Below, one piece after another: positions 26,484 to 40,549 of a stretch of 64,000 bases of DNA. The stretch lies in contig NZ_CP089301.1 in assembly GCF_021227995.1 (NCBI RefSeq), positions 1,426,001 through 1,490,000 of the forward strand. Reading direction: 5' to 3'. Below the pieces are notes generated by a model, which saw only the letters and a list, made by a program, of their open reading frames with translations, had not been told where the DNA came from and did not search any database. Position 1 is the first letter of the stretch. Every line of letters starts with the position of its first letter. This stretch comes from Novosphingobium kaempferiae. Lineage in GTDB: Bacteria > Pseudomonadota > Alphaproteobacteria > Sphingomonadales > Sphingomonadaceae. The position numbers and the translations under genes are program-made.

Positions 26484-26663
26484 CCTTCGACAAGCTCAGG
26501 CTGAGCGGGGTTGGAGCGTATGCGTCCCACTGCGTCATCCTGAACTTGTTTCAGGATCCATCGGGCAGTTAATGCCGGATCGTCGTGTCGCAGGCCGCCC
26601 CCCTCGGCCACTGATCCCAAAACTGCGCTGGTGGCTTGATGGACCCTGAAACAAGTTCGGGGT
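26484..26663. repeat. Cluster of interspersed palindromes
   Basis: Three palindromic units follow the LrgB-like gene: GCTCAGGCTGAGC inside a CTTCGACAAGCTCAGG-type element (26484-26510); ATCCTGAA/TTCAGGAT around CTTGT (26537-26557); and ACCCTGAA/TTCGGGGT around ACAAG (26643-26663), an inverted relative of the second. Elements like these are common between genes in sphingomonads. They may act as terminators or mRNA stabilisers. No gene is seen in this gap. Confidence 0.7.
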
Positions 26664-26680
26664 GACTGCTGGATTGGGGG

Positions 26681-26995
26681 TTAGCGTACGTTCGCCGGCA
26701 GCGGATCAGTGTAACCTGTCACCCTGGTTCGACCGTTTTCAAACGAGAACGGATACTGACCGAGACCAGCCAAGATGCGTGATACGTCCGCCACAAACTC
26801 AACCCATTCAATCGAGCGAAGTTCGGTAGGGCCAAATTCAATCGTGTCCATGTATGCGCGAGGACACGACAAGCTTGGAGGAAAGCGCATCTGGCGCGCT
26901 TTTTCCACACCAATGAATTTTACCATCATTTCCTTGAGGTCGGCGTGCTCGCTGTGGATTGCTTCGAACATCTTTCTCCACTTCGCGTCTGACAT
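26681..26995 (-). CDS. Hypothetical protein, possibly DUF6678-like
   Basis: 104 residues from MSDAKWRKMFEAI; an upstream ATG at 27058 would add 21 residues. The opening KWRKMFEAI and the later LRSIEWVEF pattern recall DUF6678, from memory and unverified. The protein is soluble with no signal peptide. It lies downstream of another small hypothetical gene on the same strand. Codon use is less GC-rich than the neighbours (many TTT, ATT and AAA codons), which may point to acquisition by transfer. Confidence 0.6.
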   Translation of the reverse strand: MSDAKWRKMFEAIHSEHADLKEMMVKFIGVEKARQMRFPPSLSCPRAYMDTIEFGPTELRSIEWVEFVADVSRILAGLGQYPFSFENGRTRVTGYTDPLPANVR

Positions 26996-27122
26996 ATGCG
27001 CGGTGGCAAAGCTTCTTCGAGCAAGACGGCCTGCTGGGCGAGGATCATGGACTGTCATCCGAGCACTCTGTCTTGCGAAAGGAACGGGCGCAACGAGCGC
27101 ATAAGCAGAAAGGCAGCCATCA

Positions 27123-27431
27123 CTATAGTATTTGACCGTGCCGATACGCCAACTTGGCATTTCCTCGCACTCGAGTGCCCCGGCGGGTGAAATCCAAGCT
27201 AATCGGCCTGTCTATGCGGGTCATCAGCACACCGAGGCAGTCATACTGCTCCATCCCCACATCTTCATCGGTCTCGACATGAAGGTCGATACGGTCGCTA
27301 GCGGTGCCGTAGTTTCGAATGACCGCGGTGCCCCCAAAGAACCGTCTGGCCGTGGCGAGAATGAAGTTCGCCTCATCGTCCGTGAGTGGCACGCTCGGCA
27401 AAGTTGACCATGAGGGATGGGCTTCGGACAT
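27123..27431 (-). CDS. Hypothetical protein
   Basis: 102 residues from MSEAHPSWSTLPS, with GGTGAG seven bases before the ATG. Not recognised. Mixed hydrophobic and acidic composition (LTDDEANFILATARRFFGG, DRIDLHVETDEDVGMEQYD), with no membrane segment or signal peptide. It is the first of two small same-strand genes of unknown function and unusual base composition. The two lie between the LrgAB-like pair and ctrA, and the region looks like a small accessory insertion. Confidence 0.6.
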   Translation of the reverse strand: MSEAHPSWSTLPSVPLTDDEANFILATARRFFGGTAVIRNYGTASDRIDLHVETDEDVGMEQYDCLGVLMTRIDRPISLDFTRRGTRVRGNAKLAYRHGQIL

Positions 27432-27484
27432 ATGTCTCACCCTAATCCTGCTGCGGATTCGCGCAACGGAGAGCGGCCCCGTCC

Positions 27485-27524
27485 CAGAACAAAAGAACGG
27501 CCCGCCCCTCGTGAGGGCAGGCCG
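27485..27524 (-). terminator. Rho-independent terminator of ctrA
   Basis: Read on the minus strand, CGGCCTGCCCT pairs with AGGGGCGGGCCG (one bulge) around a short CACG loop, followed by TTCTTTTGTT. It lies about 95 bases after the ctrA stop codon. Confidence 0.75.
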
Positions 27525-27619
27525 CCATTCTTCCTGCAAGGGGTGCAGGGTCGTCGTTCCGTGGCGGCATCTTCCGAGTCGCGGGCCATCGGGCCCGGCT
27601 CCGGGAAGTGCCCGGAAAC

Positions 27620-28315
27620 TCAGGCCGCTTCGGCGGCCTCGTCCGGATCGCGCAGCACGTAGCCGCGGCCCCAGACGGTCTCGATGTAGTTCGAGCCGCC
27701 GCAGGCGTGCGCCAGCTTCTTGCGCAGCTTGCAGATGAAGACGTCGATGATCTTCAGCTCGGGCTCGTCCATGCCGCCGTAGAGGTGGTTGAGGAACATT
27801 TCCTTGGTCAGCGTGGTGCCCTTGCGCAGCGAGAGCAGTTCCAGCATCGCGTATTCCTTGCCGGTCAGGTGCACGCGGGCTCCGTCGACCTCGACCGTCT
27901 TGGCGTCGAGGTTGGTGACGAGCTTGCCGGTGCGGATGACCGACTGCGAGTGGCCCTTCGAACGGCGCACGACCGCGTGGATGCGGGCGATCAGTTCCTC
28001 GCGGTGGAACGGCTTGGTCACGTAATCGTCCGCGCCGAAGCCGAACGAGCGGACCTTGCTGTCCATTTCCGAGATGCCCGACAGGATCAGAACCGGCGTC
28101 TGCACCTTGGCGACGCGCAGCTTCTTGAGCACGTCGTAGCCGTGCATGTCCGGCAGGTTCAGGTCGAGCAGGATGATGTCGTAGTCATACAGCTTGCCCA
28201 GATCGAGGCCTTCCTCGCCCAGATCCGTGGAATAGACATTGAACCCCTCCGCGGTGAGCATCAGCTCGATCGCGCGGGCAGTGGTCGGTTCGTCCTCGAT
28301 CAACAGCACTCGCAT
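27620..28315 (-). CDS. ctrA: Cell-cycle response regulator CtrA
   Basis: 231 residues and plainly Ctr[21 protein letters not shown], phospho-acceptor Asp51 in [26 protein letters not shown], and the DNA-binding domain with [19 protein letters not shown] and [18 protein letters not shown]. CtrA is the master transcription factor of the alphaproteobacterial cell cycle; in sphingomonads it mainly controls motility, surface and division genes. The C-terminus ends in DEAAEAA, so the Caulobacter Ala-Ala degradation tag is partly kept. A CtrA-box-like site lies about 100 bases upstream, and a terminator follows. Confidence 0.97.
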   Translation of the reverse strand: MRVLLIEDEPTTARAIELMLTAEGFNVYSTDLGEEGLDLGKLYDYDIILLDLNLPDMHGYDVLKKLRVAKVQTPVLILSGISEMDSKVRSFGFGADDYVTKPFHREELIARIHAVVRRSKGHSQSVIRTGKLVTNLDAKTVEVDGARVHLTGKEYAMLELLSLRKGTTLTKEMFLNHLYGGMDEPELKIIDVFICKLRKKLAHACGGSNYIETVWGRGYVLRDPDEAAEAA

Positions 28316-28414
28316 GGGTCAGTGTCCCTTCTTGCCCCGATGCCCGCTGCGCTTTCACGCATCCCTTTGCGGACATTGCGTTGTATTAACCATATGACCA
28401 ATGAAGGTTAAAGG

Positions 28415-28429
28415 TTAATTCGTCGTAAA
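28415..28429 (-). promoter_or_regulatory. CtrA-box-like site upstream of ctrA
   Basis: On the minus strand the sequence is TTTA-N7-TTAA followed by C, against the CtrA consensus TTAA-N7-TTAAC: one mismatch. It lies about 100 bases upstream of the ctrA start and reads towards it. Several further TTAA half-sites cluster in the same gap. Autoregulation is known for ctrA in Caulobacter. Confidence 0.5.
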
Positions 28430-28574
28430 CGCCGGAAACGTCCTTAAGGAATTGTGCCCGGTCAACGGCTTCGCCGGCACGCATTCCGCACCGTTGGCCT
28501 CCAGAACGGCGGCCACTGGTTAATGTTAAGGATGCCCGGCAGGAATTCGCAAACGCTTTGCGACTGCCCGATTC

Positions 28575-29957
28575 TTAACCCGCGACCTCTTGCGTGGCTG
28601 TCTGGCCGGGGACGCGCATGGGACGGCGCGCTCCGCGCGGGGCGGGCGCGGGGCGGTCGATGCGCTTGAGGTAGCTCCACAGGCCGCACTGCAAGCCGAT
28701 GAGCATGAGGATGAACGGCTGGAAGGCGATTCCCACGAACAGCGAGCCGATCATGTAGACAACCTGCGCCAGTTGCAGCGCCACCGCGAGCGGCGCGGCC
28801 CAGGCCTCGTCCGGGCCGGTGCGATTCTTCCAGCGGCGGCGGATCATCTCCATCTGGACGATGCCGGAGACCTGCAGCAGCAGCCACAGCGCGAGGCCGG
28901 GATAGCCCTGCTCGCCCAGCATCTCGAAGTAGCTGGAGTGGAAGGCGCGGCCTTCCTCGACGATCGGGGTGCGGGTGACGGTGACCATGCTGCCGACCTT
29001 CTGCGTGGTCACGGTGTCGTAGGACACCTTGCTCGACATGTAGACCTCGAACCCGCCGCCGAAGGGGTGGTCCTTCACGTAGCCGAGCGTCCACTTCCAC
29101 ACGCCGAGGCGGGTGCCGGCGGATTGGTCGGACTGGTGATCCTCGATCGTGTTCATGCGGGCGAGGAAGGACTGCGGCAGGAACGGCACGGCGATCAGGA
29201 CCGCCAGCGTCATGCCGGCCGAGAGCAGGAAGCGGTGCTTCGCGGTCCTCAGGTACAGGCCCGCAAGGATCGCGAGGCAGACGAGGCCGGTGCGCGCCTG
29301 CGTGCCGATGGGGATCAGCGAGCACGCGAAGATCAGCGCGGCGGTGAACAGCCAGACGCGCCATTCGGGCGGGAAGATGGTGCCATGCTTCGCCAGCCAC
29401 ACCGCGACCGGGATCAGCGCGATCGCGACGCAGGAGATGATAGAGCCTTCGTAGAGCCCGGTGTTGTTGTCCACGAAGATGCGCAGCGCGCCGTAGCCGC
29501 TTCCGCCCATCGCGGTCTTGAGCCCGCCGTCGATGATGAGCGCGCTCGCGGAGAGTACCATGAACAGCGCCACCGCCTCGATTCGCAGCCGCGTGCGCAA
29601 GGTCAGCGGCAGGAACATCGCGAAGACGAGCGCCTTCCACACCCACGACCACTTGGTCAGCGCCTCCACCGGGTAATCCGCCCGCAGCGTGGTGATGGCG
29701 CAATAGAGCAGCAGCACGCCGAGCAGGCCCTGCCGCCAGGTGAAGCGCGAATCGCGCTTGTCGTCGAACACCAGCCAGCCGAGGAACGCCGCCGCGAAGG
29801 CGATCAGCGAGGTCGGGATCTGGGTCAGGAAGCCCCACGAGATGATTTGCGGCGCGACGATGTCGACATAGAGATAGCACAGCACCCAGATGAACGGGCG
29901 CCTGAAGCCGAGCAGGATGAGGCAGGCGAAGAACGCGCTGAGGCCGAGGTTAAGCAT
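28575..29957 (-). CDS. O-glycosylation ligase, exosortase A-associated
   Basis: 460 residues from MLNLGLSAFF, with about ten membrane segments and a large extracytoplasmic loop at about 270-350 (Wzy/WaaL-like O-antigen ligase fold). The sequence FRRPFIWVLCYLYVDIVAPQIISWGFL and the later TRLGVWKWTLGYVKDHPFGGGFEVY and HSSYFEMLGEQGYPGLALWL match the exosortase-A-associated ligase family (TIGR03097) as I remember it. It should transfer lipid-linked glycan in the periplasm. The start codon overlaps the stop of a small upstream ORF. A glycosyltransferase of the same system is divergent at 30197; no exosortase gene is in the window. Confidence 0.85.
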   Translation of the reverse strand: MLNLGLSAFFACLILLGFRRPFIWVLCYLYVDIVAPQIISWGFLTQIPTSLIAFAAAFLGWLVFDDKRDSRFTWRQGLLGVLLLYCAITTLRADYPVEALTKWSWVWKALVFAMFLPLTLRTRLRIEAVALFMVLSASALIIDGGLKTAMGGSGYGALRIFVDNNTGLYEGSIISCVAIALIPVAVWLAKHGTIFPPEWRVWLFTAALIFACSLIPIGTQARTGLVCLAILAGLYLRTAKHRFLLSAGMTLAVLIAVPFLPQSFLARMNTIEDHQSDQSAGTRLGVWKWTLGYVKDHPFGGGFEVYMSSKVSYDTVTTQKVGSMVTVTRTPIVEEGRAFHSSYFEMLGEQGYPGLALWLLLQVSGIVQMEMIRRRWKNRTGPDEAWAAPLAVALQLAQVVYMIGSLFVGIAFQPFILMLIGLQCGLWSYLKRIDRPAPAPRGARRPMRVPGQTATQEVAG

Positions 29958-30132
29958 CGCCGTCCGCGTCTTCCTGCGCCGCACGGTTTACCCGCATCGG
30001 CGCGCCGGGGCCACGACGGGGCCGGACCTGCGAATCGGCGCCTTCCGAATCGAGATCGGTCCGCCACAGCAGCCGCCAGGCGGCGAGCAGCAGCAGTCCG
30101 TGAGACAGGGCCAGGGCGAAGATGTCGACCAT
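29950..30132 (-). CDS. Small membrane protein coupled to the O-ligase gene
   Basis: 60 residues (MVDIFALALSHGLLLLAAWRL...), with one N-terminal membrane segment followed by a polar, Arg/Asp-rich tail. Not a recognised family. Its stop codon TAA overlaps the O-ligase start region (ATGCTTAA), an arrangement typical of translational coupling and the best reason to accept it. An upstream TTG would add eight residues. It could be an accessory of the ligase. Confidence 0.55.
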   Translation of the reverse strand: MVDIFALALSHGLLLLAAWRLLWRTDLDSEGADSQVRPRRGPGAPMRVNRAAQEDADGDA

Positions 30133-30196
30133 CGACAGCGGCGTTAGCAGCGGCAAGTTGACGGCGCGTTAAGCGTTCCGGGCTAGGAAAAGCGTC

Positions 30197-31423
30197 ATGA
30201 CCCGTATCCTCCACGTGCTCGACCACTCGCTGCCGATCCACAGCGGCTACACCTTCCGCACCCGCGCGATCCTGAAGGCGCAGCAGGCGCTGGGGCTCGA
30301 CGTGCGCGCCGTGACCGGCCCGCGCTACAACGAGGGCGACGGCGTGGTGGAGGAGCATGACCGCCTCCTGTTCCACCGCGCGGGCGGCAAGGTCTCCGGC
30401 CCGCCCGTGGTGCGCGAATGGCGCGAGATCGCGCTGTTCGCGGCGGGAATCGAGAAGGTCGTGCAGCAGTGGCGGCCCGACGTGATCCACGCGCACTCCC
30501 CCGTGCTGTGCGGGCAGGCCGCGCTCAAGGTGGCGCGCAAGTACGGGATTCCGCTGGTCTACGAGATCCGCGCCTTCTGGGAGGATGCCGCCGTCGGCAA
30601 CGGCACCGGCACCGAGGGTTCGCTGAAATACCGCCTCACCCGCGCGCTGGAGACGCATGTCGTGCGCGAGGCGGACGCGGTGGTGACGATCTGCGAGGGC
30701 CTGCGCGCCGACCTTGCCACGCGCGGCATTCCCGAAGCGAAGATCACCGTCATGCCCAACGGTGTGGACCTTGCCCTCTTCGGCACCCCCCTGCCCCGCG
30801 ACGAGGCATTCGCCGCCGAACTGGGCTTCGACGGCCCCGTCATCGGCTTCATCGGCAGCTTCTACGATTACGAGGGGCTCGACGTGCTGATCGACGCCAT
30901 GCCCGCGCTCGTCGCGCGCCAGCCGCAGGCGAAGCTGCTGATGGTCGGCGGCGGCCCGCGCGAGGAGGCCCTGCGCGCGCAGGCGGCGGCGTCCCCGGCG
31001 GCGGAGGCGATCCGCTTCGTCGGCCGCGTGCCGCACCATGAGGTCGACCGCTATTATGCGCTGTGCGACGTCATGGCCTACCCCCGCAAGAAGAGCCGCC
31101 TGACCGACCTCGTCACCCCGCTCAAGCCGCTGGAGGCGATGGCGCAGGGCAAGCTGGTGGCGGCGAGCGACGTGGGCGGGCATCGCGAACTCGTCACCGA
31201 CGGCTTGACCGGGGTGCTGTTCGCCCCCGACGATGCGCAGGCCTGCGCCGAGTCGCTGGCGCGGCTGATCGAAGCCCGCGACGGGTGGGACAGCTACCGC
31301 CGTGCAGGCCGCGAGCACGTGGAAACCCGGCACGACTGGGCGGTGAACGCCGGTCGTTATCCTGTCGTTTACCAAATGCTGGCAGCAAAGACCGATCAAG
31401 CAGGGCTGGGAGCCGCCGCCTGA
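30197..31423 (+). CDS. Glycosyltransferase (GT4), exosortase A-associated
   Basis: 408 residues, GT-B fold. The opening MTRILHVLDHSLPIHSGYTFRTRAILKAQ is characteristic of the exosortase-A-associated glycosyltransferase family (TIGR04063, recalled). The C-terminal nucleotide-sugar domain shows VGGGPREEALRA, ADLVT-like LTDLVTPLKPLEAMAQGKLVAASDVGGHREL, and the E-x7-E region. It probably builds the glycan handled by the adjacent O-ligase. A short gap separates it from that divergent gene, so the two likely share a regulatory region. Confidence 0.88.
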   Translation: MTRILHVLDHSLPIHSGYTFRTRAILKAQQALGLDVRAVTGPRYNEGDGVVEEHDRLLFHRAGGKVSGPPVVREWREIALFAAGIEKVVQQWRPDVIHAHSPVLCGQAALKVARKYGIPLVYEIRAFWEDAAVGNGTGTEGSLKYRLTRALETHVVREADAVVTICEGLRADLATRGIPEAKITVMPNGVDLALFGTPLPRDEAFAAELGFDGPVIGFIGSFYDYEGLDVLIDAMPALVARQPQAKLLMVGGGPREEALRAQAAASPAAEAIRFVGRVPHHEVDRYYALCDVMAYPRKKSRLTDLVTPLKPLEAMAQGKLVAASDVGGHRELVTDGLTGVLFAPDDAQACAESLARLIEARDGWDSYRRAGREHVETRHDWAVNAGRYPVVYQMLAAKTDQAGLGAAA

Positions 31424-31459
31424 CGGCGCGCCAGAGAGCTCAAGACACGAGGTAGTTTA

Positions 31460-33562
31460 GTGGCCGACAGCAAAAGCAGCATCGGGGGCACCGGTCAGCC
31501 GATCACCCGCCATCCGCTGTTCCCGGCGATCGTCGCCCTTTGGTGCGGCGCGCTGGCCGGGCTCGGCAGCGTGACCATCGGCTCCTCGACGGTCGAGGGA
31601 CTGGTGCAGATGCTGGGGATCGACAAGGTGATCCCGATGGCCGCGCCGCCGCTCGGCACCACCATGCGCATCCTGCTCGCGCTTGCCATGACCGGCCTTG
31701 GCGCCGCCATCGGCGGCGTGCTGGCACGCCGGATCGCCGGTTCCGCCGGGGCCGAAGCCACTTCCGAACAGATCGAGGGCGAAGTCGCCGAAGCCGCTGT
31801 CCCGGTCGAAGCTGCGCCGGGTGCGCGCCGCCGCCGCGCGCTGGCGATCGAGCCCGAAGCCGCTGCCCCTGCCTACGACGAACGCGCCCCGCTGCCCGGC
31901 GCCACCGCGCAGGGTGAAGCGCAGATCCTCAACGTCGCCGACTTCGACCTCGACACCTTCGACGATGCTCCGGCCCCGGCGCCGTTCCGCCGCGCCTTCA
32001 CCACCGTCGAGGAGACCCGCACCGCTCCCGTCGCCAAAGCGCCCGTCGAGGATGCCGACGAGGACGACAACCTGCCCGCATGGCTGGAAGCCGAATCGGC
32101 ATGGGTGGAAGCGGACAGCACCGCCGGCCAGCGCGGCGTGTTTACGACGCCTCCCGGCGCGCAGGTGTTCCAGCCGCAGCCCGCGCCTTCGGATGCCGCC
32201 GTCGAGGACGACGCCGATTCGCAGCTCGGCAACCGCCTGTTCGAAGCCTATTCGCGCGAACTCTCGCCCCGCTCCGAGACCCCGGCCGGTATCCAGCCTG
32301 CCGAGGACGCCGCGCCCGGCTTCGAGATCCGCTTCAACGCCGCGCAGGCCAGTCAGAATCAGACCGGCCAGAATCAGTCGGGCTTCAACCAGCCCGGCTT
32401 CAAGCTGCTGCCGCGTCTGCCGCAGGGCGACTGGAGCGCGCACAACGATGTCGCCGACCCCGCCGAAGCCGTGATCGAGAACGAATGGTGCGAGGATGCG
32501 GCGCTTGAAAACGCCGACACGTTCGCCGCTCCGGCAGCCGAGGCCGATTACATTGCCGAGACGCAGCCTGAAACGGCGCCCGAGATCGTAAACGCCTGGG
32601 CCGCCCCGGCGGAAGAGATCGCCTCGCAGCACGCCGACTCGACCTTCGAGGAAGCCCGTGCCGAAGCCCGCAGCGCCGCCGACCGCATCGCCGATGCCGA
32701 GCTTGAGCACCTCTCGCCGGTCGAACTGCTCGAACGCCTTGCCGTCGCGATGCAGCGCCGCCGCGACGCCGCGCGCGAGGAAGCCGCCCGCCTTGAAGCT
32801 GCCCGCCTTGAAGCTGCCCAGGCCGAAGCCGAGCAGGAGGAAGCGCGTCGCGCTGCCGAGGCTGCCGCTGCCGCGCCCGTCACCGCTCCCTTCGCCGCGC
32901 CGGTGGTGGAGCAGGCCTTCGACGACGACCACGGCCACGCCGACTACGGCTTCGTCGAGACCACCCTGCCCGACGCGCCTGCCGAGCCGACCTGGCCCTC
33001 GGCTGTCCCGAGCGCGCTGCGTCCGGTGGAGCTTGAGCCGATCGACGCCGACGACCAGCCGCTACCGGGCTACCTGCCGCCGCGCCACATCGCGCTCGCG
33101 CCGCTGCAGGGCGATGCTCCCGAGGCCGGGTTCACCCCGAACGCCGCGTTCGAGGCGATCCCCTTCCCGAGCAGCCCGTTCTCCGGCGCCGAAGTCGAGG
33201 ACGACGAGGAGGCCGAGGACGACGTGGTGCTGCAGCAGGGCTATTCCTCGCTGCTCAACCTCTCGCGTCACTCCGCGGTGCGCAAGCCGTTCCTCCAGTT
33301 CGGCGAACCCGACGAGGCAGGCGACGAGGAAGCTCACGCCACGCCCGTGCTGCCGACCGCCTACGGTGAAGAAAACAGCATCGAGCCCGCGCCGTTCGGT
33401 CGTCCGATGCTCGCCCCCGCACCGCAGGAAGGCCTATCCGATCCCGCGCCGATGGCCGAGGAACGTGCTTTCGACGCGCCCGGTCGCAACGATCCGGAGG
33501 CCACCGAACGCGCCCTTCGTGCGGCTCTGGCTACGCTGCAGCGCATGAGCGGCGCGGCCTGA
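31460..33562 (+). CDS. Membrane-anchored, mostly disordered protein of unknown function
   Basis: 700 residues from a GTG behind GAGGTAG. Two membrane segments near the N-terminus (about 20-45 and 68-90), then some 600 residues that are acidic and Ala/Pro/Glu-rich, with no visible globular domain. Notable parts: an Asn/Gln/Gly patch ([14 protein letters not shown], about 296-312), an Ala/Glu/Arg coiled-coil-like run (about 400-475), and a more ordered-looking C-terminal piece ([26 protein letters not shown] ... [17 protein letters not shown]). I do not recognise a family. Topology predicts a long cytoplasmic tail, which would suit a scaffold. It follows the glycosyltransferase by 36 bases, so it may belong to the same transcript. 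Confidence 0.8.
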   Translation: MADSKSSIGGTGQPITRHPLFPAIVALWCGALAGLGSVTIGSSTVEGLVQMLGIDKVIPMAAPPLGTTMRILLALAMTGLGAAIGGVLARRIAGSAGAEATSEQIEGEVAEAAVPVEAAPGARRRRALAIEPEAAAPAYDERAPLPGATAQGEAQILNVADFDLDTFDDAPAPAPFRRAFTTVEETRTAPVAKAPVEDADEDDNLPAWLEAESAWVEADSTAGQRGVFTTPPGAQVFQPQPAPSDAAVEDDADSQLGNRLFEAYSRELSPRSETPAGIQPAEDAAPGFEIRFNAAQASQNQTGQNQSGFNQPGFKLLPRLPQGDWSAHNDVADPAEAVIENEWCEDAALENADTFAAPAAEADYIAETQPETAPEIVNAWAAPAEEIASQHADSTFEEARAEARSAADRIADAELEHLSPVELLERLAVAMQRRRDAAREEAARLEAARLEAAQAEAEQEEARRAAEAAAAAPVTAPFAAPVVEQAFDDDHGHADYGFVETTLPDAPAEPTWPSAVPSALRPVELEPIDADDQPLPGYLPPRHIALAPLQGDAPEAGFTPNAAFEAIPFPSSPFSGAEVEDDEEAEDDVVLQQGYSSLLNLSRHSAVRKPFLQFGEPDEAGDEEAHATPVLPTAYGEENSIEPAPFGRPMLAPAPQEGLSDPAPMAEERAFDAPGRNDPEATERALRAALATLQRMSGAA

Positions 33563-33592
33563 ACCGCCTCAAGGTTCTCTACTGAACATTAG

Positions 33593-33624
33593 AAAAACCC
33601 CGTCCGGCGCAATCCGGGCGGGGT
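33593..33624 (+). terminator. Rho-independent terminator
   Basis: AAACCCCG and CGGGGTTT pair, with TCCGG/CCGGG extending the stem around a CGCAA-type loop, followed by TTTCTGATAATAAAA. It lies about 35 bases after the 700-residue protein gene. The flanking A and T runs could let it work in both directions. Confidence 0.75.
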
Positions 33625-33754
33625 TTCTGATAATAAAATGCCGAGAAATCCGTCATTCGCGCCATGTTGCTGCGCGGAGCCCCCTGTTCGCCATTGCAAA
33701 ACCGCCTCGCAATCGTCATGGGGACCGTTGGGGTCACTATGCCGCGTGGGGTCG

Positions 33755-33773
33755 TTCGCACGATTCGTGCGAA
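33755..33773. promoter_or_regulatory. GANTC-centred palindrome upstream of gltB
   Basis: TTCGCAC and GTGCGAA form perfect 7-base arms around GATTC, a site for the alphaproteobacterial CcrM methyltransferase (GANTC). It lies 66 bases before the gltB start, where a promoter or operator is expected. Confidence 0.45.
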
Positions 33774-33839
33774 TCCGCGGGCATGCCCAGTGGCCCCCTG
33801 CCAACAGGCACCAAAAAAACACAGGATGGGTTTATATCG

Positions 33840-38477
<4,638 letters not shown>

Positions 38478-38496
38478 GATTTAGGAACGTATCAAG

Positions 38497-39930
<1,434 letters not shown>

Positions 39931-39957
39931 CTTTTCCGGCGATACTGAAAACGAGAG

Positions 39958-39984
39958 GGGGCGCATCGCAAGGTGCGCCCCTTT
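39958..39984 (+). terminator. Rho-independent terminator of gltBD
   Basis: GGGGCGCA (39958-39965) pairs perfectly with TGCGCCCC (39974-39981) around an 8-base loop, followed by TTTCTC. It lies 27 bases after the gltD stop. Confidence 0.8.
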
Positions 39985-39987
39985 CTC

Positions 39988-40042
39988 ATTCCTCCCCGAG
40001 CTCGCTCGGGGAGGGGGACCATCCGAAGGATGGTGGAGGGGG
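39988..40042. repeat. Palindromic interspersed repeat, copy 3 (family A)
   Basis: The same two-hairpin element as around the DUF559 gene: CCTCCCCGAG/CTCGGGGAGG around CTCG, then CCATCC/GGATGG around GAA, and the TGGAGGGGG end. The second stem differs from copy 1 by compensatory changes (CCACCC/GGGTGG versus CCATCC/GGATGG), so the hairpin itself is conserved. No DUF559 gene is adjacent here. Confidence 0.9.
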
Positions 40043-40071
40043 AAAGCGGCATCACCGACCCTCGAAGGCTC

Positions 40072-40134
40072 GCGCAAGTCGCCGCCAGCACCGCGCAAGT
40101 GCCCGTCAGCACCGTCTAGGTGCCGTTCAGTGCA
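40072..40134. repeat. Three imperfect 21-base tandem units
   Basis: Three head-to-tail 21-base units (40072-40092, 40093-40113, 40114-40134) share the pattern GCGCAAGTG...CAGCACC; the third is more diverged. They lie in the 305-base gap between gltD and the next gene, which otherwise holds only the terminator and repeat above. No open frame runs convincingly through them. Confidence 0.5.
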
Positions 40135-40235
40135 CACCCGCTTTCGGCCCCCAACCCCGCCGCCGCGATCACTTCCGCGCCCGCCTTGACCATCCTCCCC
40201 CCGGCTCGGAGAGTGCGAAAAACGGGAGAAAACCG

Positions 40236-40547
40236 ATGCTCTTGGAGATCGCCGAAGTCGAAGTCCGCCCCGGCGCGGAAGACCAGTTCGCCAATGCCAT
40301 GCGCGATGCCGGCGTAGCCCATCTCGCCGCCTGCGACGGCGTCGTTTCCGCCCGCTTCGGCAGGGGGGTGGAGAACCCGTCGAAGTTCACCTTCAACGTC
40401 GTGTGGACCTCGATGGAAGCCCATCAGAATGCCCGGAATCTCCCGGAATTCGGCCAGTTCCGCGCCTGCTTCGGCGACCTAACGATCGGCGGCGCGATGA
40501 GCCACTACCAGATGGACGAGGCCCTCACCGGACCATCGGCGGCCTGA
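40236..40547 (+). CDS. Antibiotic biosynthesis monooxygenase (ABM)-type protein
   Basis: 103 residues with GGGAGA ten bases before the ATG. Single ferredoxin-like ABM domain: MLLEIAEVEVRPGAEDQFANAM, GVVSARFGRGVENPSKFTFNVVWTSMEAH, and FGDLTIGG. Such small proteins act as cofactor-free monooxygenases or stress-related dimers; no catalytic assignment can be made here. It is convergent with ung, 2 bases apart. Confidence 0.82.
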   Translation: MLLEIAEVEVRPGAEDQFANAMRDAGVAHLAACDGVVSARFGRGVENPSKFTFNVVWTSMEAHQNARNLPEFGQFRACFGDLTIGGAMSHYQMDEALTGPSAA

Positions 40548-40549
40548 TC

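Noticed and set aside
40072..40134. CRISPR-like array
   Set aside because: Units are directly adjacent with no spacers and diverge from each other.
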